A stretch of 14,693 bases of DNA from Methanomassiliicoccus sp. GTDB lineage: Archaea; Thermoplasmatota; Thermoplasmata; Methanomassiliicoccales; JACIVX01. Where the stretch lies: positions 1-14,693 of the forward strand of contig DYTM01000011.1 of assembly GCA_020725985.1 (NCBI GenBank), in the 5' to 3' direction. This document shows, one piece after another, positions 1 through 7,751 of the stretch. Each line of letters opens with the position of its first letter. Position 1 is the first letter of the stretch. The notes under the pieces are model-generated. The model was given only the letters and a program-made list of their open reading frames with translations. It did no database searches and had not been told where the DNA came from. The position numbers and the translations under genes were made by a program.

Positions 1-667
1 AGAGGTGGACAGGCCTTCCGGGGACGAGTCCTTTCTTCGAGGCGATCACCACGTCGACCAAATCCGAGAAGCGGTAGGTTTCCATGAGCGGCACCACCCC
101 TCCAATCGGGTGAATGTCCGCCTGGATCTCGGAAGCCCTTCTCGCACAGTGCTCCCTCAGGTCGGGATACAGAGACCCCTGGACGACGCCGGCGAGCATC
201 ATGTTCCCCTTGATCTCCGCAGCCTCTCTCGTCCGGGACAGGGTCTCTTCGACAGCCTCCGCAGCTCTCGCCTTTCCCCAGGTAGGCTCGGTGAAGATGT
301 CGAGCACAGTCCCTATGTCGGAGCCGATGTCCCGCTGGAACTCGACGATCTCCCTGTTCCCCACCTCCACCTCGCCATAGACATGAGACTGGAATGTCCC
401 CGAGTCGGTCATGATCGTTCCGGGAAAACCCAGGAGGGCATGAATGCCTTCTTCCAGCGCTCTCCTCCTTAGACCGTCGTCGCCCCTGATGATGTAGGAG
501 TTCGTTATCACGGCCCGCACTCCGAAGTCCCTGTGGAGTTCCCCGGGCGATATTGTGAGGAGCTTCGGGTTGATGACCGGCAGGAGGCAGGGAGTTTCTA
601 GGGTGCCGTGAGGGGTCTCGAGCTCGCAGATGCGGGCGAGACCGTCCCTCCTCAGGATCTCGAACAT
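1..667 (-). CDS. tgtA: archaeosine tRNA-guanine transglycosylase, N-terminal part (cut by window edge)
   Basis: Reading the minus strand from the ATG at 667-665 gives 222 residues without a stop before the window edge. The protein opens MFEILRRDGLARI, then ETPHGTLETP (17-26) and LLPVINP (28-34), the archaeal TGT signature. TDSGTFQSHVYG (87-98) carries the conserved active-site Asp (D88). Later come VVQGSLYPDLR and IHPIGGVVPLMETYR near the edge. The family swaps guanine-15 in the D-loop of archaeal tRNAs for preQ0, the first step to archaeosine. The full enzyme is much longer (roughly 500-600 residues), so the second catalytic Asp, the zinc site and any PUA domain lie outside. A TATA-like element about 28 nt upstream suggests a leaderless transcript starting at or near this ATG. 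Divergent from pth2. Identity is near certain; only the extent is unknown. Confidence 0.95.
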   Translation of the reverse strand, partial: MFEILRRDGLARICELETPHGTLETPCLLPVINPKLLTISPGELHRDFGVRAVITNSYIIRGDDGLRRRALEEGIHALLGFPGTIMTDSGTFQSHVYGEVEVGNREIVEFQRDIGSDIGTVLDIFTEPTWGKARAAEAVEETLSRTREAAEIKGNMMLAGVVQGSLYPDLREHCARRASEIQADIHPIGGVVPLMETYRFSDLVDVVIASKKGLVPGRPVHL

Positions 668-691
668 GCGCCAAATGGAACGGCGACGAAG

Positions 692-699
692 CTATTAAG
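692..699. promoter_or_regulatory. shared AT-rich TATA-like element between divergent tgtA and pth2
   Basis: The octamer CTATTAAG reads CTTAATAG on the other strand, so it resembles an archaeal TATA box both ways. Its centre is about 28 nt from the tgtA ATG on the minus strand and about 34 nt from the first pth2 ATG on the plus strand. Both distances fit leaderless or nearly leaderless transcripts. No second AT-rich box is visible in the 61-nt intergenic gap. Confidence 0.55.
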
Positions 700-728
700 T
701 CTTTCAGAGGGCGATACGAGTAGTCCAG

Positions 729-1091
729 ATGATGAGCATGGAGTACAAGATGGTCATCGCCGTGAGGAAGGACCTCAGGCTCTCCTCGGGGAAGATGGCC
801 GCTCAGGTGGCGCACGCCGCGGTCAACTGCGCTCTCGCCTCCAAGAAAAGGAAGCCGGAATGGTTCCGGGAGTGGTACGAGGAGGGTCAGAAGAAGGTCG
901 TCGTCAAGGTCCCCGGTCTCGGAGAGCTTTTCGAGCTCAAATCAACCGCCGAGGCGGAGGGACTCGTCACTTCCCTCGTCGTGGATGCCGGCCTCACGGA
1001 GCTTCCTCCGGGCACGACGACCTGCCTCGGGATCGGCCCCGCCCCGAACGGCGTCGTTGACAAGGTTACGGGACACCTGGGGCTGATGTAG
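729..1091 (+). CDS. pth2: peptidyl-tRNA hydrolase, Pth2 type
   Basis: 120-residue protein matching the archaeal/eukaryotic Pth2 family (usual length about 115-120). It hydrolyses the ester bond of peptidyl-tRNAs that drop off the ribosome, in the cytoplasm. Visible family features are YKMVIAVRKDLRLSSGKMAAQVAHA near the N-terminus, with the conserved Lys of SGKMAAQ and the His of QVAHA, and the C-terminal TCLGIGPAP followed by DKVTGHL. Three ATGs compete at 729, 732 and 738. None has a clear Shine-Dalgarno site, and the TATA-like box at 692-699 predicts a transcript start near 720-725, so the first ATG on a very short leader is taken; starting at 738 would lose three residues. The stop TAG directly abuts the TTG start of the next gene, suggesting one transcript. 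Confidence 0.95.
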   Translation: MMSMEYKMVIAVRKDLRLSSGKMAAQVAHAAVNCALASKKRKPEWFREWYEEGQKKVVVKVPGLGELFELKSTAEAEGLVTSLVVDAGLTELPPGTTTCLGIGPAPNGVVDKVTGHLGLM

Positions 1092-1664
1092 TTGAAGCGG
1101 CAGGTGAGGGTGCTCGGCATCGACGACTCCCCGTTTGTATTCGACAGCGAGATGGTGCTGGTCGTCGGCGCGGTCGTTCGCGCGCCGTCCTATCTGGAAG
1201 GAATCATGGTGACGGAGTGCGAGGTGGATGGGACCGACGCCAACGAGGCGCTCGAGCTGATGATATCCCGCTCGCGCTCCCGGGAGCAACTCAAGCTGGT
1301 CATCGTCGACGGCGTCGCGCTAGGAGGGTTCAACGTCGTCGACATCTCAAGGCTTAGTGCTTCACTAGGCCTCCCGTTCGCGACGATCACACGCGACCCG
1401 CCTGACATGACAAAGATCGAGAGGGCGCTCAGATCGCATTTCCCCGACTGGGAGGAGAGGATGGAGGTGATCCTTCGTCATCCGCTGAAGGCGATCCCCG
1501 CCTCCCACAAGCCCATTCACGCCGCGGTATCGGGGATGGAGTTCGAGGAAGCCGCGAAGGTCATCAGGGAATGCACGATCAGGGGAAGCATCCCGGAGCC
1601 GGTGAGGATCGCTCACACTGTCGCGAGCGGGATGGTTCGGGGAGAGTCAAAGGGAAGGGTCTAG
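1092..1664 (+). CDS. DUF99 (UPF0215) family protein
   Basis: 190 residues, the usual length of this archaeal family. The N-terminal VLGIDDSPF (8-15, with paired Asp 11 and 12) is the family hallmark, and a second block is LVIVDGVALGGFNVVDI. To my knowledge the family is related in fold to endonuclease V (RNase H-like), but its substrate is not established, so no reaction is assigned. The start is a TTG placed immediately after the pth2 stop; GGGG in the end of pth2 (about 1079-1082) may act as ribosome-binding site, and no ATG fits the conserved N-terminus. It follows pth2 with no gap, so the two are probably co-transcribed. Its TAG stop shares the CTAG at 1661-1664 with the stop of the convergent gene. 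Confidence 0.88.
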   Translation: MKRQVRVLGIDDSPFVFDSEMVLVVGAVVRAPSYLEGIMVTECEVDGTDANEALELMISRSRSREQLKLVIVDGVALGGFNVVDISRLSASLGLPFATITRDPPDMTKIERALRSHFPDWEERMEVILRHPLKAIPASHKPIHAAVSGMEFEEAAKVIRECTIRGSIPEPVRIAHTVASGMVRGESKGRV

Positions 1665-2347
1665 GACCTCGCCTTGAGCATCTCCTTGATGCTACTGAAC
1701 ATGTCGACGTTCCCGAGATCGACGTTCTCGACGATGACCTCGGAACTGACCGTTCCCAGCGGAATGACTCTGATCCCGAGCTTGTTGCTGGTGATGATGA
1801 CCCTCAGCCCCTTGTTCCCGGGGAATCGGGTGAAATGCTCTCCCTTGCGGTCGAGATACTCGAGGACCAGGTTCGCGATATGCATCGAATCCCTTCGGAA
1901 GAAGCGCTTCTCGGTCGAGAGCAGACGCTCCTTGTATCTCGAGTTGTACGCAAGAACCGCAATCAAGACGACGAGGAGCGCAAGGACGATGCCGAAGGTG
2001 AGAGGCTTCTCCGGGCTCAGCCCCTCGTAGACCGAGATCATCGAGACCGAGAAGACAGAAACGGTGGAGATGTAGATCATGCCGAAGGTGCTGGTGACGA
2101 GTTTCAGGGGGACGGTATTCCTGGACCAGCAGAGGTAGTGGAGATCATGCATTCTCTTCGCCGGCCAAATCACCAAGACCGCGACGACGAGAGCGGCGAC
2201 GAAGACCGGTTGAAACAAGTCGGGGAGGAGGACGTAGGAGAAGAGCATCAGGGCCAACAGGGCCGGCACCACCACCCCCAGGACGTACTCCACGATGGTT
2301 TGGGCTCGCTCCAGCTCGTACAGGTGATCCTCGGCGGAAACGGCCAT
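1661..2347 (-). CDS. four-helix membrane protein of unknown function
   Basis: I do not recognise this family. The 228-residue protein has a short charged N-terminus, then four hydrophobic segments at about 21-41, 46-62, 83-106 and 117-134, and a soluble C-terminal domain of about 95 residues (138-228) rich in basic residues at its start (SRYKERLL, KRFFRRDSM). The last third contains LRVIITSNKLGIRVIPLG, which looks like a small beta-rich domain. No signal peptide and no catalytic motif stand out. The start is supported by a purine-rich GGATGGG ribosome-binding site and a TATA-like box about 40 nt upstream. It ends convergently on DUF99 with a three-base overlap of stop codons. It sits back to back with the ribosomal operon but shows no sign of belonging to it. 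Confidence 0.8.
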   Translation of the reverse strand: MAVSAEDHLYELERAQTIVEYVLGVVVPALLALMLFSYVLLPDLFQPVFVAALVVAVLVIWPAKRMHDLHYLCWSRNTVPLKLVTSTFGMIYISTVSVFSVSMISVYEGLSPEKPLTFGIVLALLVVLIAVLAYNSRYKERLLSTEKRFFRRDSMHIANLVLEYLDRKGEHFTRFPGNKGLRVIITSNKLGIRVIPLGTVSSEVIVENVDLGNVDMFSSIKEMLKARS

Positions 2348-2382
2348 TTCCCATCCCTCGAGATGCTGTATTATCTGTCCAT

Positions 2383-2390
2383 CTATTAAA
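2383..2390 (-). promoter_or_regulatory. TATA-like box of the membrane protein gene
   Basis: On the minus strand this reads TTTAATAG. It lies about 40 nt upstream of the ATG at 2347, which predicts transcription starting about 12-15 nt before the start codon. That leader would contain the GGATGGG ribosome-binding site. Confidence 0.5.
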
Positions 2391-2612
2391 TGGGTTTCTT
2401 CAGGGGGCTCCGATGCGGGAAAGAAGATCAGCCGGGGGGACTCGCCCTTCGCAGCCTGAAGACAATCCCCTTTCGCGTCGGTGCGGGGAACATGTTTCCG
2501 GAGAGAGGAGCACCTGCAGAAGCTCCGAGAGTCAGGAGGAGACGCGGCGATAGCTTCTTAATTCACGTGCGGCGTAGGTGAACGACTGAAGGTTCGTTGG
2601 AAACCCTCAACG
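2391..2612. other. intergenic stretch upstream of the str operon; no gene recognised
   Basis: The gap between the membrane gene and rps12 is 315 nt. No convincing protein is encoded; short open frames here lack family resemblance. Visible structure is limited to an imperfect 18-nt palindrome around 2484-2501 centred on AACATGTT, and a short inverted repeat CGTTG/CAACG (2595-2599 with 2608-2612) directly before the rps12 TATA box. Either could be an operator or part of a small RNA, but nothing decides it. Confidence 0.3.
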
Positions 2613-2620
2613 CTTAAATA
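2613..2620 (+). promoter_or_regulatory. TATA box of the rps12 (str) operon
   Basis: CTTAAATA is a good archaeal TATA box. Its centre is about 46 nt upstream of the rps12 ATG, placing the transcript start near 2641 and leaving a leader of about 20 nt. The strong ribosome-binding site GAGGTG at 2655-2660 falls within that leader. Confidence 0.65.
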
Positions 2621-2662
2621 CGACGACCGTAATAGGGTCGGCGCTTCTGAAAAAGAGGTGAA

Positions 2663-3094
2663 ATGTTGGCAAGAGGTCTTTACACTGCCAGAAAGCTCAA
2701 GAACGACCGGCAGAAGTCCCGGTGGAGCGACAGGATGTACAAGCGCCGAGTGCTTCGGCTGAGGGAGAAGTCTGACCCACTGGAAGGTGCCTCCCAGGCG
2801 AGGGGGATCGTGCTGGAGAAGGTCGGGATTGAGGCCAAGCAACCCAACTCAGCGATAAGGAAGTGCGTAAAAGTCCAACTCATCAAGAATGGTCGCCAGA
2901 TCACCGCCTTCGCGGTCGGGGACGGGGCGATCAACTTCATCGACGAGCACGACGAGGTGCTCGTCGAAGGCATAGGCGGGAGGCTGGGCAGGTCCTACGG
3001 GGACATCCCCGGCGTCCGTTACAAGGTGATCCAGGTGAACAACGTCTCTCTGAACGAACTCGTCCGGGGAAGGAAGGAGAAGCCGGTGAGGTGA
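2663..3094 (+). CDS. rps12: small-subunit ribosomal protein uS12
   Basis: 143 residues, the normal archaeal length. uS12 sits at the decoding centre of the 30S subunit and helps select cognate tRNA. The universal motif KQPNSAIRK is at 59-67, and [14 protein letters not shown] (109-122) corresponds to the second decoding loop, with Asp114 at the position equivalent to the conserved loop Asp of bacterial S12. The N-terminal extension before residue 40 (basic, [15 protein letters not shown]) is typical of archaeal and eukaryotic uS12. The start follows GAGGTG with good spacing. First gene of the operon; its TGA stop overlaps the GAGGTGAT ribosome-binding site of rps7 and only four bases separate the genes, suggesting translational coupling. 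Confidence 0.97.
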   Translation: MLARGLYTARKLKNDRQKSRWSDRMYKRRVLRLREKSDPLEGASQARGIVLEKVGIEAKQPNSAIRKCVKVQLIKNGRQITAFAVGDGAINFIDEHDEVLVEGIGGRLGRSYGDIPGVRYKVIQVNNVSLNELVRGRKEKPVR

Positions 3095-3098
3095 TAGA

Positions 3099-3689
3099 AT
3101 GGTCGACGAGACGAAACCCCAGATCGGACATGTCCTTCTTTTCGGCAAGTACGAGATGACGGGCATCGCCGTCAGGGACGGCGGGCTCGCCAAGTACATC
3201 GATCTCACCCCAGCGCTCATTCCCCATTCTGGGGGAAAGCATGCGAACCGCTCGTTCGGGAAGGCGAAGCTCAGCATCGTGGAGCGCCTGATAAACAACA
3301 TGATGAGGACCGAGGTCTTCACCGGCAAGAAGCTGAAGGCATACTCCGCGGTCAAGAAGGCCTTCGCCATCATCGAGGAGAAGATCAAGAAGAACCCGGT
3401 CCAGGTGCTGGTGGAGGCGCTCGAGAATGCTGCGCCGAGAGAGGAGATCACCAGACTGCAGTTCGGGGGCATATCAGTCCCGAAGGCCGTCGACATCTCC
3501 CCCTCCAGGCGCCTCGACATCGCGCTCCGGAACCTGTCCAAGGGTGCGGTGGCGGCGAGCTTCAAGAACAAGAAGCCGATCGAGGAGTGCCTGGCAGACG
3601 AGCTCATTCTGGCATCGAAGGGCGACATGAACAGCTTCTCAGTGGCGAAGAAGGAGGAGCTCGAGCGCGTGGCGTCCTCTGCAAGGTAG
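3099..3689 (+). CDS. rps7: small-subunit ribosomal protein uS7
   Basis: 196 residues, typical for archaeal uS7. The protein binds the 3' major domain of 16S rRNA and contributes to the head of the 30S subunit near the E site. Recognisable blocks are KLSIVERLINNMMRT (about 53-67), KKAFAIIEEKIKKNPVQVLVEALENAAPREE (about 85-115) and the rRNA-binding RRLDIALRNLSKGAVAASF (about 136-154), ending in the conserved C-terminal SVAKKEELERVASSAR. The start has GAGGTGAT just upstream, inside the end of rps12. A 30-nt gap containing GGTGG leads to fusA, so the three genes read as one transcript. Confidence 0.97.
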   Translation: MVDETKPQIGHVLLFGKYEMTGIAVRDGGLAKYIDLTPALIPHSGGKHANRSFGKAKLSIVERLINNMMRTEVFTGKKLKAYSAVKKAFAIIEEKIKKNPVQVLVEALENAAPREEITRLQFGGISVPKAVDISPSRRLDIALRNLSKGAVAASFKNKKPIEECLADELILASKGDMNSFSVAKKEELERVASSAR

Positions 3690-3719
3690 GCGCTTCGACG
3701 ACTCCAGTGGTGGTCAGAT

Positions 3720-5918
3720 ATGGGACGAAAGGAAGATAACATCCGCAAGGCTCAGAAGCTCATGCTGGATCCGGTTCACATAAGGAACATCGGGACGGCG
3801 GCTCACATCGATCATGGGAAGACGACGCTGAGCGACAACCTGATCGCAGGCGCGGGCATGATGTCCGAGGAGCTCGCGGGGAAGCAGCTCATGCTCGACT
3901 ACGACGAGCAGGAGCAGGCTCGCGGGATCACGATCAACGCAGCCAATGCATCGATGGTCCACACCTTCCATGGCGAGGAGTACCTGATCAACCTGATCGA
4001 TACCCCCGGCCACGTGGACTTCGGGGGGGATGTGACGAGGGCGATGAGGGCCCTCGACGGCGTCATCATCCTCGTCTGCGCCGTGGAAGGCGTGATGCCG
4101 CAGACCGAGACGGTCATTAGGCAGGCGCTGAAGGAGAGGGTCCGACCTGTGCTCTTCATCAACAAGGTGGACAGGCTCATCAACGAGCTCAAGGTCACCC
4201 CGCAGCAGATGCAGCAGCGCTTCGTTGCGATAATCACAGAGGTCAACAGGAGAATCGCGAAACTCCTCCCCGAGCCGCTCAGCAAGGAGTGGCAGGTCAG
4301 AGTGGAGGACGGGAGCGTGGCGTTCGGGTCGGCCTTCAACAACTGGGCGATCAGCGTTCCGTTCATGAAAAGGAACAACATCACTTTCAACGACATCTAC
4401 GAGTTCTGCAAGAACAACGAACAGAAGGCGCTTTCAAAGAAATCGCCGCTTCACGAGGTCCTTCTCGACTCGGTCATCCATCACATTCCGAATCCCCTGA
4501 TGGCGCAGAAGATCCGGATACCGGTCATATGGAAGGGCGATCCGGAGTCCACCATCGGGAGGGCGATGCTCACCTGCGACCCGAACGGCCCGGTCGCGTT
4601 CATGGTGACCAAGATCATCATGGACCCCCACGCCGGGGAGGTCGCCGTGGGTCGTCTCTTCAGCGGGAAGATAAAGAAAGGGGACGAGCTGTTCATCAGC
4701 GGGATGCCTGATTCGAACCGGGTCCAGATAGTCTCGCTCAGCGTGGGCGCGGACCGGATACCGGTAGAGGACATGGCCGCGGGCAACATCGTCGCCGTGA
4801 CCGGCCTGAAGGACGCCATCGCCGGCTCCACCATCTCCTCCCTAAAGGAGATGGAGGCGTTCGAGAAGATCGTTCACTACACCGAGCCCGTCGTCACGAT
4901 CGCGATCGAGGCGAAGCACATGAAGGACCTGCCGAAGCTGGTCGAGGTCCTCAGGACGGTCGCCAAGGCCGATCCCTCGATTCAGGTCGAGATCAACCAG
5001 GAGACCGGCGAGCACCTGCTCTCCGGCATGGGCGAGCTCCATCTGGAGATCACCCAGTACAGGATAGTCAACGAGCAGAAGGTCGACATCACGGCCTCGC
5101 CCCCCATCGTCGTCTACAGGGAGTGCGTCAAGGGCAAGGGAGGGCCGTTCGAGGGGAAGTCTCCGAACAAGCACAACCGGTTCTACATCGAGGTGGAGCC
5201 GCTCGAAGAGGCGGTCTTCGACGCGATCAAGAGCGGGGAGATTCAGACGGAGGGGAAGATAAAGGATACGAAGGCCCTCGCCAGGAGGCTCCAGGACCTC
5301 GGAATGGAGCGGGAGGAGGCAAAGGGCGTCGTGGCGTTCAAGACCTCGGACGTTCTGCTCGACGTGACGAAGGGAATTCAGTACCTCCACGAGACGATCG
5401 AGCTGTGCAAGCAGGCGTTCGACGAAGCCATGACCCTCGGCCCGCTCGCGCAGGAAAAGGTCATGGGTCTGAAGGTGAGTCTCGTGGATGCGAAGCTTCA
5501 CGAGGATACGATCCACAGAGGCCCCGCTCAAGTCATACCGGCCACGAGATCGGCCATCTATGGGGCGATGTGCCTCGGGGAGAGGGTCCTTCTCGAGCCG
5601 ATTCAGAAGGTGTTCATCAACGTCCCCCAGGACTACATGGGTGATGCGGTTCGGGAGCTCCAATCCAGGAGGGGCGTCATCGAGGATATCAAGCAGGAGC
5701 AGGAGAACGCGGTCGTCGTCGGAAAGGCGCCAGTGGCCGAGATGTTCGGATTCGCCAGCGCGATAAGGAGCGCAACGCAGGGGAGGGCGCTTTGGTCGAC
5801 GGAGAACGCGGGATTCGTGCGCGTTCCCCCCGAGCTGCAGGCAAAGGTTGTAGCGGAGATCCGGACGAGAAAAGGCCTCAAGCCAGAGCCCTACGACGCG
5901 GCGTACTATTCCGCCTGA
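3720..5918 (+). CDS. fusA: translation elongation factor EF-2
   Basis: 732 residues, full length for archaeal aEF-2, the GTPase that translocates tRNA and mRNA after peptide transfer. GTPase motifs are intact: P-loop AHIDHGKT (28-35), RGIT (68-71), DTPGH (94-98) and NKVD (148-151). Domain III-type GMGELHLEI lies at 436-444. The domain IV tip reads [18 protein letters not shown], with His599 (codon CAC at 5514-5516) at the position modified to diphthamide in archaea and eukaryotes. The C-terminal [16 protein letters not shown] is typical of euryarchaeal EF-2. The ATG has GGTGG about ten bases upstream and the N-terminus [12 protein letters not shown] matches the family start. Third gene of the str operon. 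Confidence 0.98.
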   Translation: MGRKEDNIRKAQKLMLDPVHIRNIGTAAHIDHGKTTLSDNLIAGAGMMSEELAGKQLMLDYDEQEQARGITINAANASMVHTFHGEEYLINLIDTPGHVDFGGDVTRAMRALDGVIILVCAVEGVMPQTETVIRQALKERVRPVLFINKVDRLINELKVTPQQMQQRFVAIITEVNRRIAKLLPEPLSKEWQVRVEDGSVAFGSAFNNWAISVPFMKRNNITFNDIYEFCKNNEQKALSKKSPLHEVLLDSVIHHIPNPLMAQKIRIPVIWKGDPESTIGRAMLTCDPNGPVAFMVTKIIMDPHAGEVAVGRLFSGKIKKGDELFISGMPDSNRVQIVSLSVGADRIPVEDMAAGNIVAVTGLKDAIAGSTISSLKEMEAFEKIVHYTEPVVTIAIEAKHMKDLPKLVEVLRTVAKADPSIQVEINQETGEHLLSGMGELHLEITQYRIVNEQKVDITASPPIVVYRECVKGKGGPFEGKSPNKHNRFYIEVEPLEEAVFDAIKSGEIQTEGKIKDTKALARRLQDLGMEREEAKGVVAFKTSDVLLDVTKGIQYLHETIELCKQAFDEAMTLGPLAQEKVMGLKVSLVDAKLHEDTIHRGPAQVIPATRSAIYGAMCLGERVLLEPIQKVFINVPQDYMGDAVRELQSRRGVIEDIKQEQENAVVVGKAPVAEMFGFASAIRSATQGRALWSTENAGFVRVPPELQAKVVAEIRTRKGLKPEPYDAAYYSA

Positions 5919-5930
5919 ATTGGAAAAAGC

Positions 5931-5940
5931 GTTAAATATC
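5931..5940 (+). promoter_or_regulatory. internal TATA box upstream of tuf
   Basis: GTTAAATATC, preceded by the purine-rich GAAAAAGC resembling a BRE, lies in the 88-nt gap after fusA. It predicts a start near 5961 and a leader of about 45 nt before the EF-1A ATG, which has TGGAGG at about 5994-5999. The gap is much longer than others in the operon, consistent with an additional promoter for this very abundant factor. Confidence 0.6.
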
Positions 5941-6006
5941 AAGAACAGTATGGAGAGTTGAAAAAGGAATGCTTGGAGTCTTAGGCATAAAATTGGAGGC
6001 TGGAAC

Positions 6007-7284
6007 ATGGCAGAGAAACCTCACCTGAACTTGGTGTTCATAGGTCATGTCGATCATGGAAAGTCCACACTCGTAGGAAGGATGCTGCTCGACACTGGCC
6101 ATATCGAACCCTATCTCATCGAGAAGTACCGGAAGATGGCGGAAGAGAAGGGGAAGGCGACCTTCGAGTTCGCATGGGTCATGGATAGCTTGAAGGAAGA
6201 GAGGGAGCGCGGTCTGACGATCGACGTTTCCCACAAGAGATTCAACACCGACAAGTACTACTTCACAGTCATCGACGCTCCCGGGCACAGGGACTTCGTC
6301 AAGAACATGATCACCGGAACGAGCCAAGCTGACGCTGCGGTTCTTGTGGTGTCTGCCGCGGAGGGCCCGCAGGAGCAGACGAAGGAGCATATCTTCCTCG
6401 CCAGGACCCTCGGCGTGAATCAGCTCGTCGTTGCGATCAACAAGATGGATGCCACCAAGCCTCCCTACGACCAGAAGCGGTTCAACGAGGTCAAGGAGCA
6501 GGTGACGAACCTCCTGAAGACCGTCGGGTACAAGGTCGACAAGGTCCCCTTCATCCCTGTGAGCGCATACGTAGGCGACAACGCGGCGAAGGTCTCCGCA
6601 AATCTTGGATGGTACAAAGGCCCGTCGCTCCTAGACGCCTTGAACGCGCTCGAGGAGCCTCAGAAGGCGACCAACCTTCCGCTCAGGCTCCCGATTCAGG
6701 ATGTGTACACGATCACCGGCATCGGCACCGTCCCGGTCGGAAGGGTCGAGACTGGCGTGATCAAGCCGGACATGAAGGTCATCTTCATGCCCTCCAACAA
6801 GATCGGAGAGGTCAAGAGCATCGAGATGCACCACGAGACGCTGCCTCAAGGGCTTCCGGGGGACAACGTCGGGTTCAACGTGAGAGGCATCGCCAAGAAC
6901 GAGATCAGGCGCGGCGATGTGGCCGGACCCGTAGACAACCCGCCCATGGTGGCGAAGACCTTCACGGCCCAGATAATGGTCCTGAACCACCCGTCGGTGA
7001 TCACAATCGGCTACACGCCCGTGTTCCACTGCCACACCGCACAGGTCGCATGCAGGTTCGTCGAGCTGCAGAAGAAGCTCGATCCGAGGACCGGCACCGT
7101 CAAGGAGGAGAACCCGCAGTTCCTGAAGGCGGGGGATGCAGCGATCGTCAAGATCGAGCCCACCAAGCCCATGGTCATCGAGAAGGCAAAGGACTTCCCG
7201 CAGCTGGGCCGGTTCGCCGTCAGGGACATGGGCGCGACCGTCGCCGCGGGAATGTGCATCGACGTCGAGAAGAAGGAGATGTAA
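6007..7284 (+). CDS. tuf: translation elongation factor EF-1 alpha (archaeal EF-Tu)
   Basis: 425 residues, normal for archaeal EF-1A, which delivers aminoacyl-tRNA to the ribosomal A site as a GTP complex. Motifs are GHVDHGKS (13-20), DAPGHRDF (90-97) and NKMD (145-148). The switch I region ERERGLTID is at about 66-73. Domain [20 protein letters not shown] and domain [21 protein letters not shown] (His-rich tRNA-binding surface) are both present, followed by [15 protein letters not shown] near the C-terminus. The start at the ATG after TGGAGG gives the standard N-terminus. It has its own TATA-like box and is followed after 33 nt by rps10, the usual archaeal arrangement. Confidence 0.98.
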   Translation: MAEKPHLNLVFIGHVDHGKSTLVGRMLLDTGHIEPYLIEKYRKMAEEKGKATFEFAWVMDSLKEERERGLTIDVSHKRFNTDKYYFTVIDAPGHRDFVKNMITGTSQADAAVLVVSAAEGPQEQTKEHIFLARTLGVNQLVVAINKMDATKPPYDQKRFNEVKEQVTNLLKTVGYKVDKVPFIPVSAYVGDNAAKVSANLGWYKGPSLLDALNALEEPQKATNLPLRLPIQDVYTITGIGTVPVGRVETGVIKPDMKVIFMPSNKIGEVKSIEMHHETLPQGLPGDNVGFNVRGIAKNEIRRGDVAGPVDNPPMVAKTFTAQIMVLNHPSVITIGYTPVFHCHTAQVACRFVELQKKLDPRTGTVKEENPQFLKAGDAAIVKIEPTKPMVIEKAKDFPQLGRFAVRDMGATVAAGMCIDVEKKEM

Positions 7285-7317
7285 ACCCCTTCCCTTCAAT
7301 TTCTTGGGGACGTACTT

Positions 7318-7629
7318 ATGGCACAGCGAGCAAGGATCTCACTGAGCGGCACCGATCCGAAGAAGGTCGACAGCGTGTGCGGCCAGATAAAGGCGATATC
7401 TCAGAGGACAGGCGTGGCGATCCGGGGCCCGATACCTCTTCCGACGAAGAGACTCTTCGTACCATGCCGGAAGAGCCCGGACGGGGAGGGCTCGGAGACA
7501 TGGGATCGGTGGGAGATGCGGATTCACAAGCGTCTCATCGACCTCGACGCGGACGAAAGAGCCCTCAGGCAGCTCATGAGAATTCAGGTCCCCGACGGCG
7601 TCAACATCGAGATTGTGCTTCGCTCCTGA
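7318..7629 (+). CDS. rps10: small-subunit ribosomal protein uS10
   Basis: 103 residues, standard for archaeal uS10, a 30S head protein. The N-terminus [20 protein letters not shown] matches archaeal homologues. The conserved loop [14 protein letters not shown] (about 36-49) and the motif [12 protein letters not shown] (about 65-76), which holds the rRNA-contacting RIHKR, are clear. It ends with [17 protein letters not shown] about ten bases before the ATG serves as ribosome-binding site. Last gene of the str operon: tuf lies 33 nt upstream and a T-rich stretch follows the stop. Confidence 0.97.
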   Translation: MAQRARISLSGTDPKKVDSVCGQIKAISQRTGVAIRGPIPLPTKRLFVPCRKSPDGEGSETWDRWEMRIHKRLIDLDADERALRQLMRIQVPDGVNIEIVLRS

Positions 7630-7651
7630 TTCTACCTGATCGTCATTCAAC

Positions 7652-7665
7652 TTCCCCCTCTTTTT
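7652..7665 (+). terminator. pyrimidine/T-rich terminator after rps10
   Basis: TTCCCCCTCTTTTT occurs 22 nt after the rps10 stop, followed by TCATC. Archaeal RNA polymerase terminates at T-runs without needing a hairpin, and the next gene has its own TATA-like box. Evidence is the T-run and position only. Confidence 0.5.
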
Positions 7666-7716
7666 CATCAATTGACTTCGGACCATTTCCGTTCCGAAAG
7701 AGCGTCTCGGAGGGAA

Positions 7717-7726
7717 GATTAAGAAT
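7717..7726 (+). promoter_or_regulatory. TATA-like box of the mscS gene
   Basis: The AT-rich stretch GATTAAGAAT lies about 30 nt upstream of the ATG at 7752, so transcription should start within a few bases of the start codon. No clear Shine-Dalgarno site precedes that ATG, in keeping with a leaderless message. Confidence 0.45.
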
Positions 7727-7751
7727 AGGTCAGATTGCATGGCGGTATTGA

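Noticed and set aside
5..472. Open plus-strand frame of 155 codons at the left edge
   Set aside because: The minus strand of the same stretch encodes an unmistakable archaeal TGT; the plus-strand translation has no family resemblance.
2390..2581. 63-codon plus-strand frame upstream of rps12
   Set aside because: No ribosome-binding site, no family resemblance, Arg-rich translation; treated as intergenic.
4842..6008. Long open frame (388 codons) opposite fusA
   Set aside because: It is antisense to EF-2 in GC-rich DNA with strong codon bias; its Leu/Arg/Asp-rich translation looks like no protein.
6609..7751. 380-codon plus-strand frame overlapping tuf and rps10
   Set aside because: It runs in another frame through two certain genes and its Arg/Gly/Pro-rich translation is typical of frame shadows.
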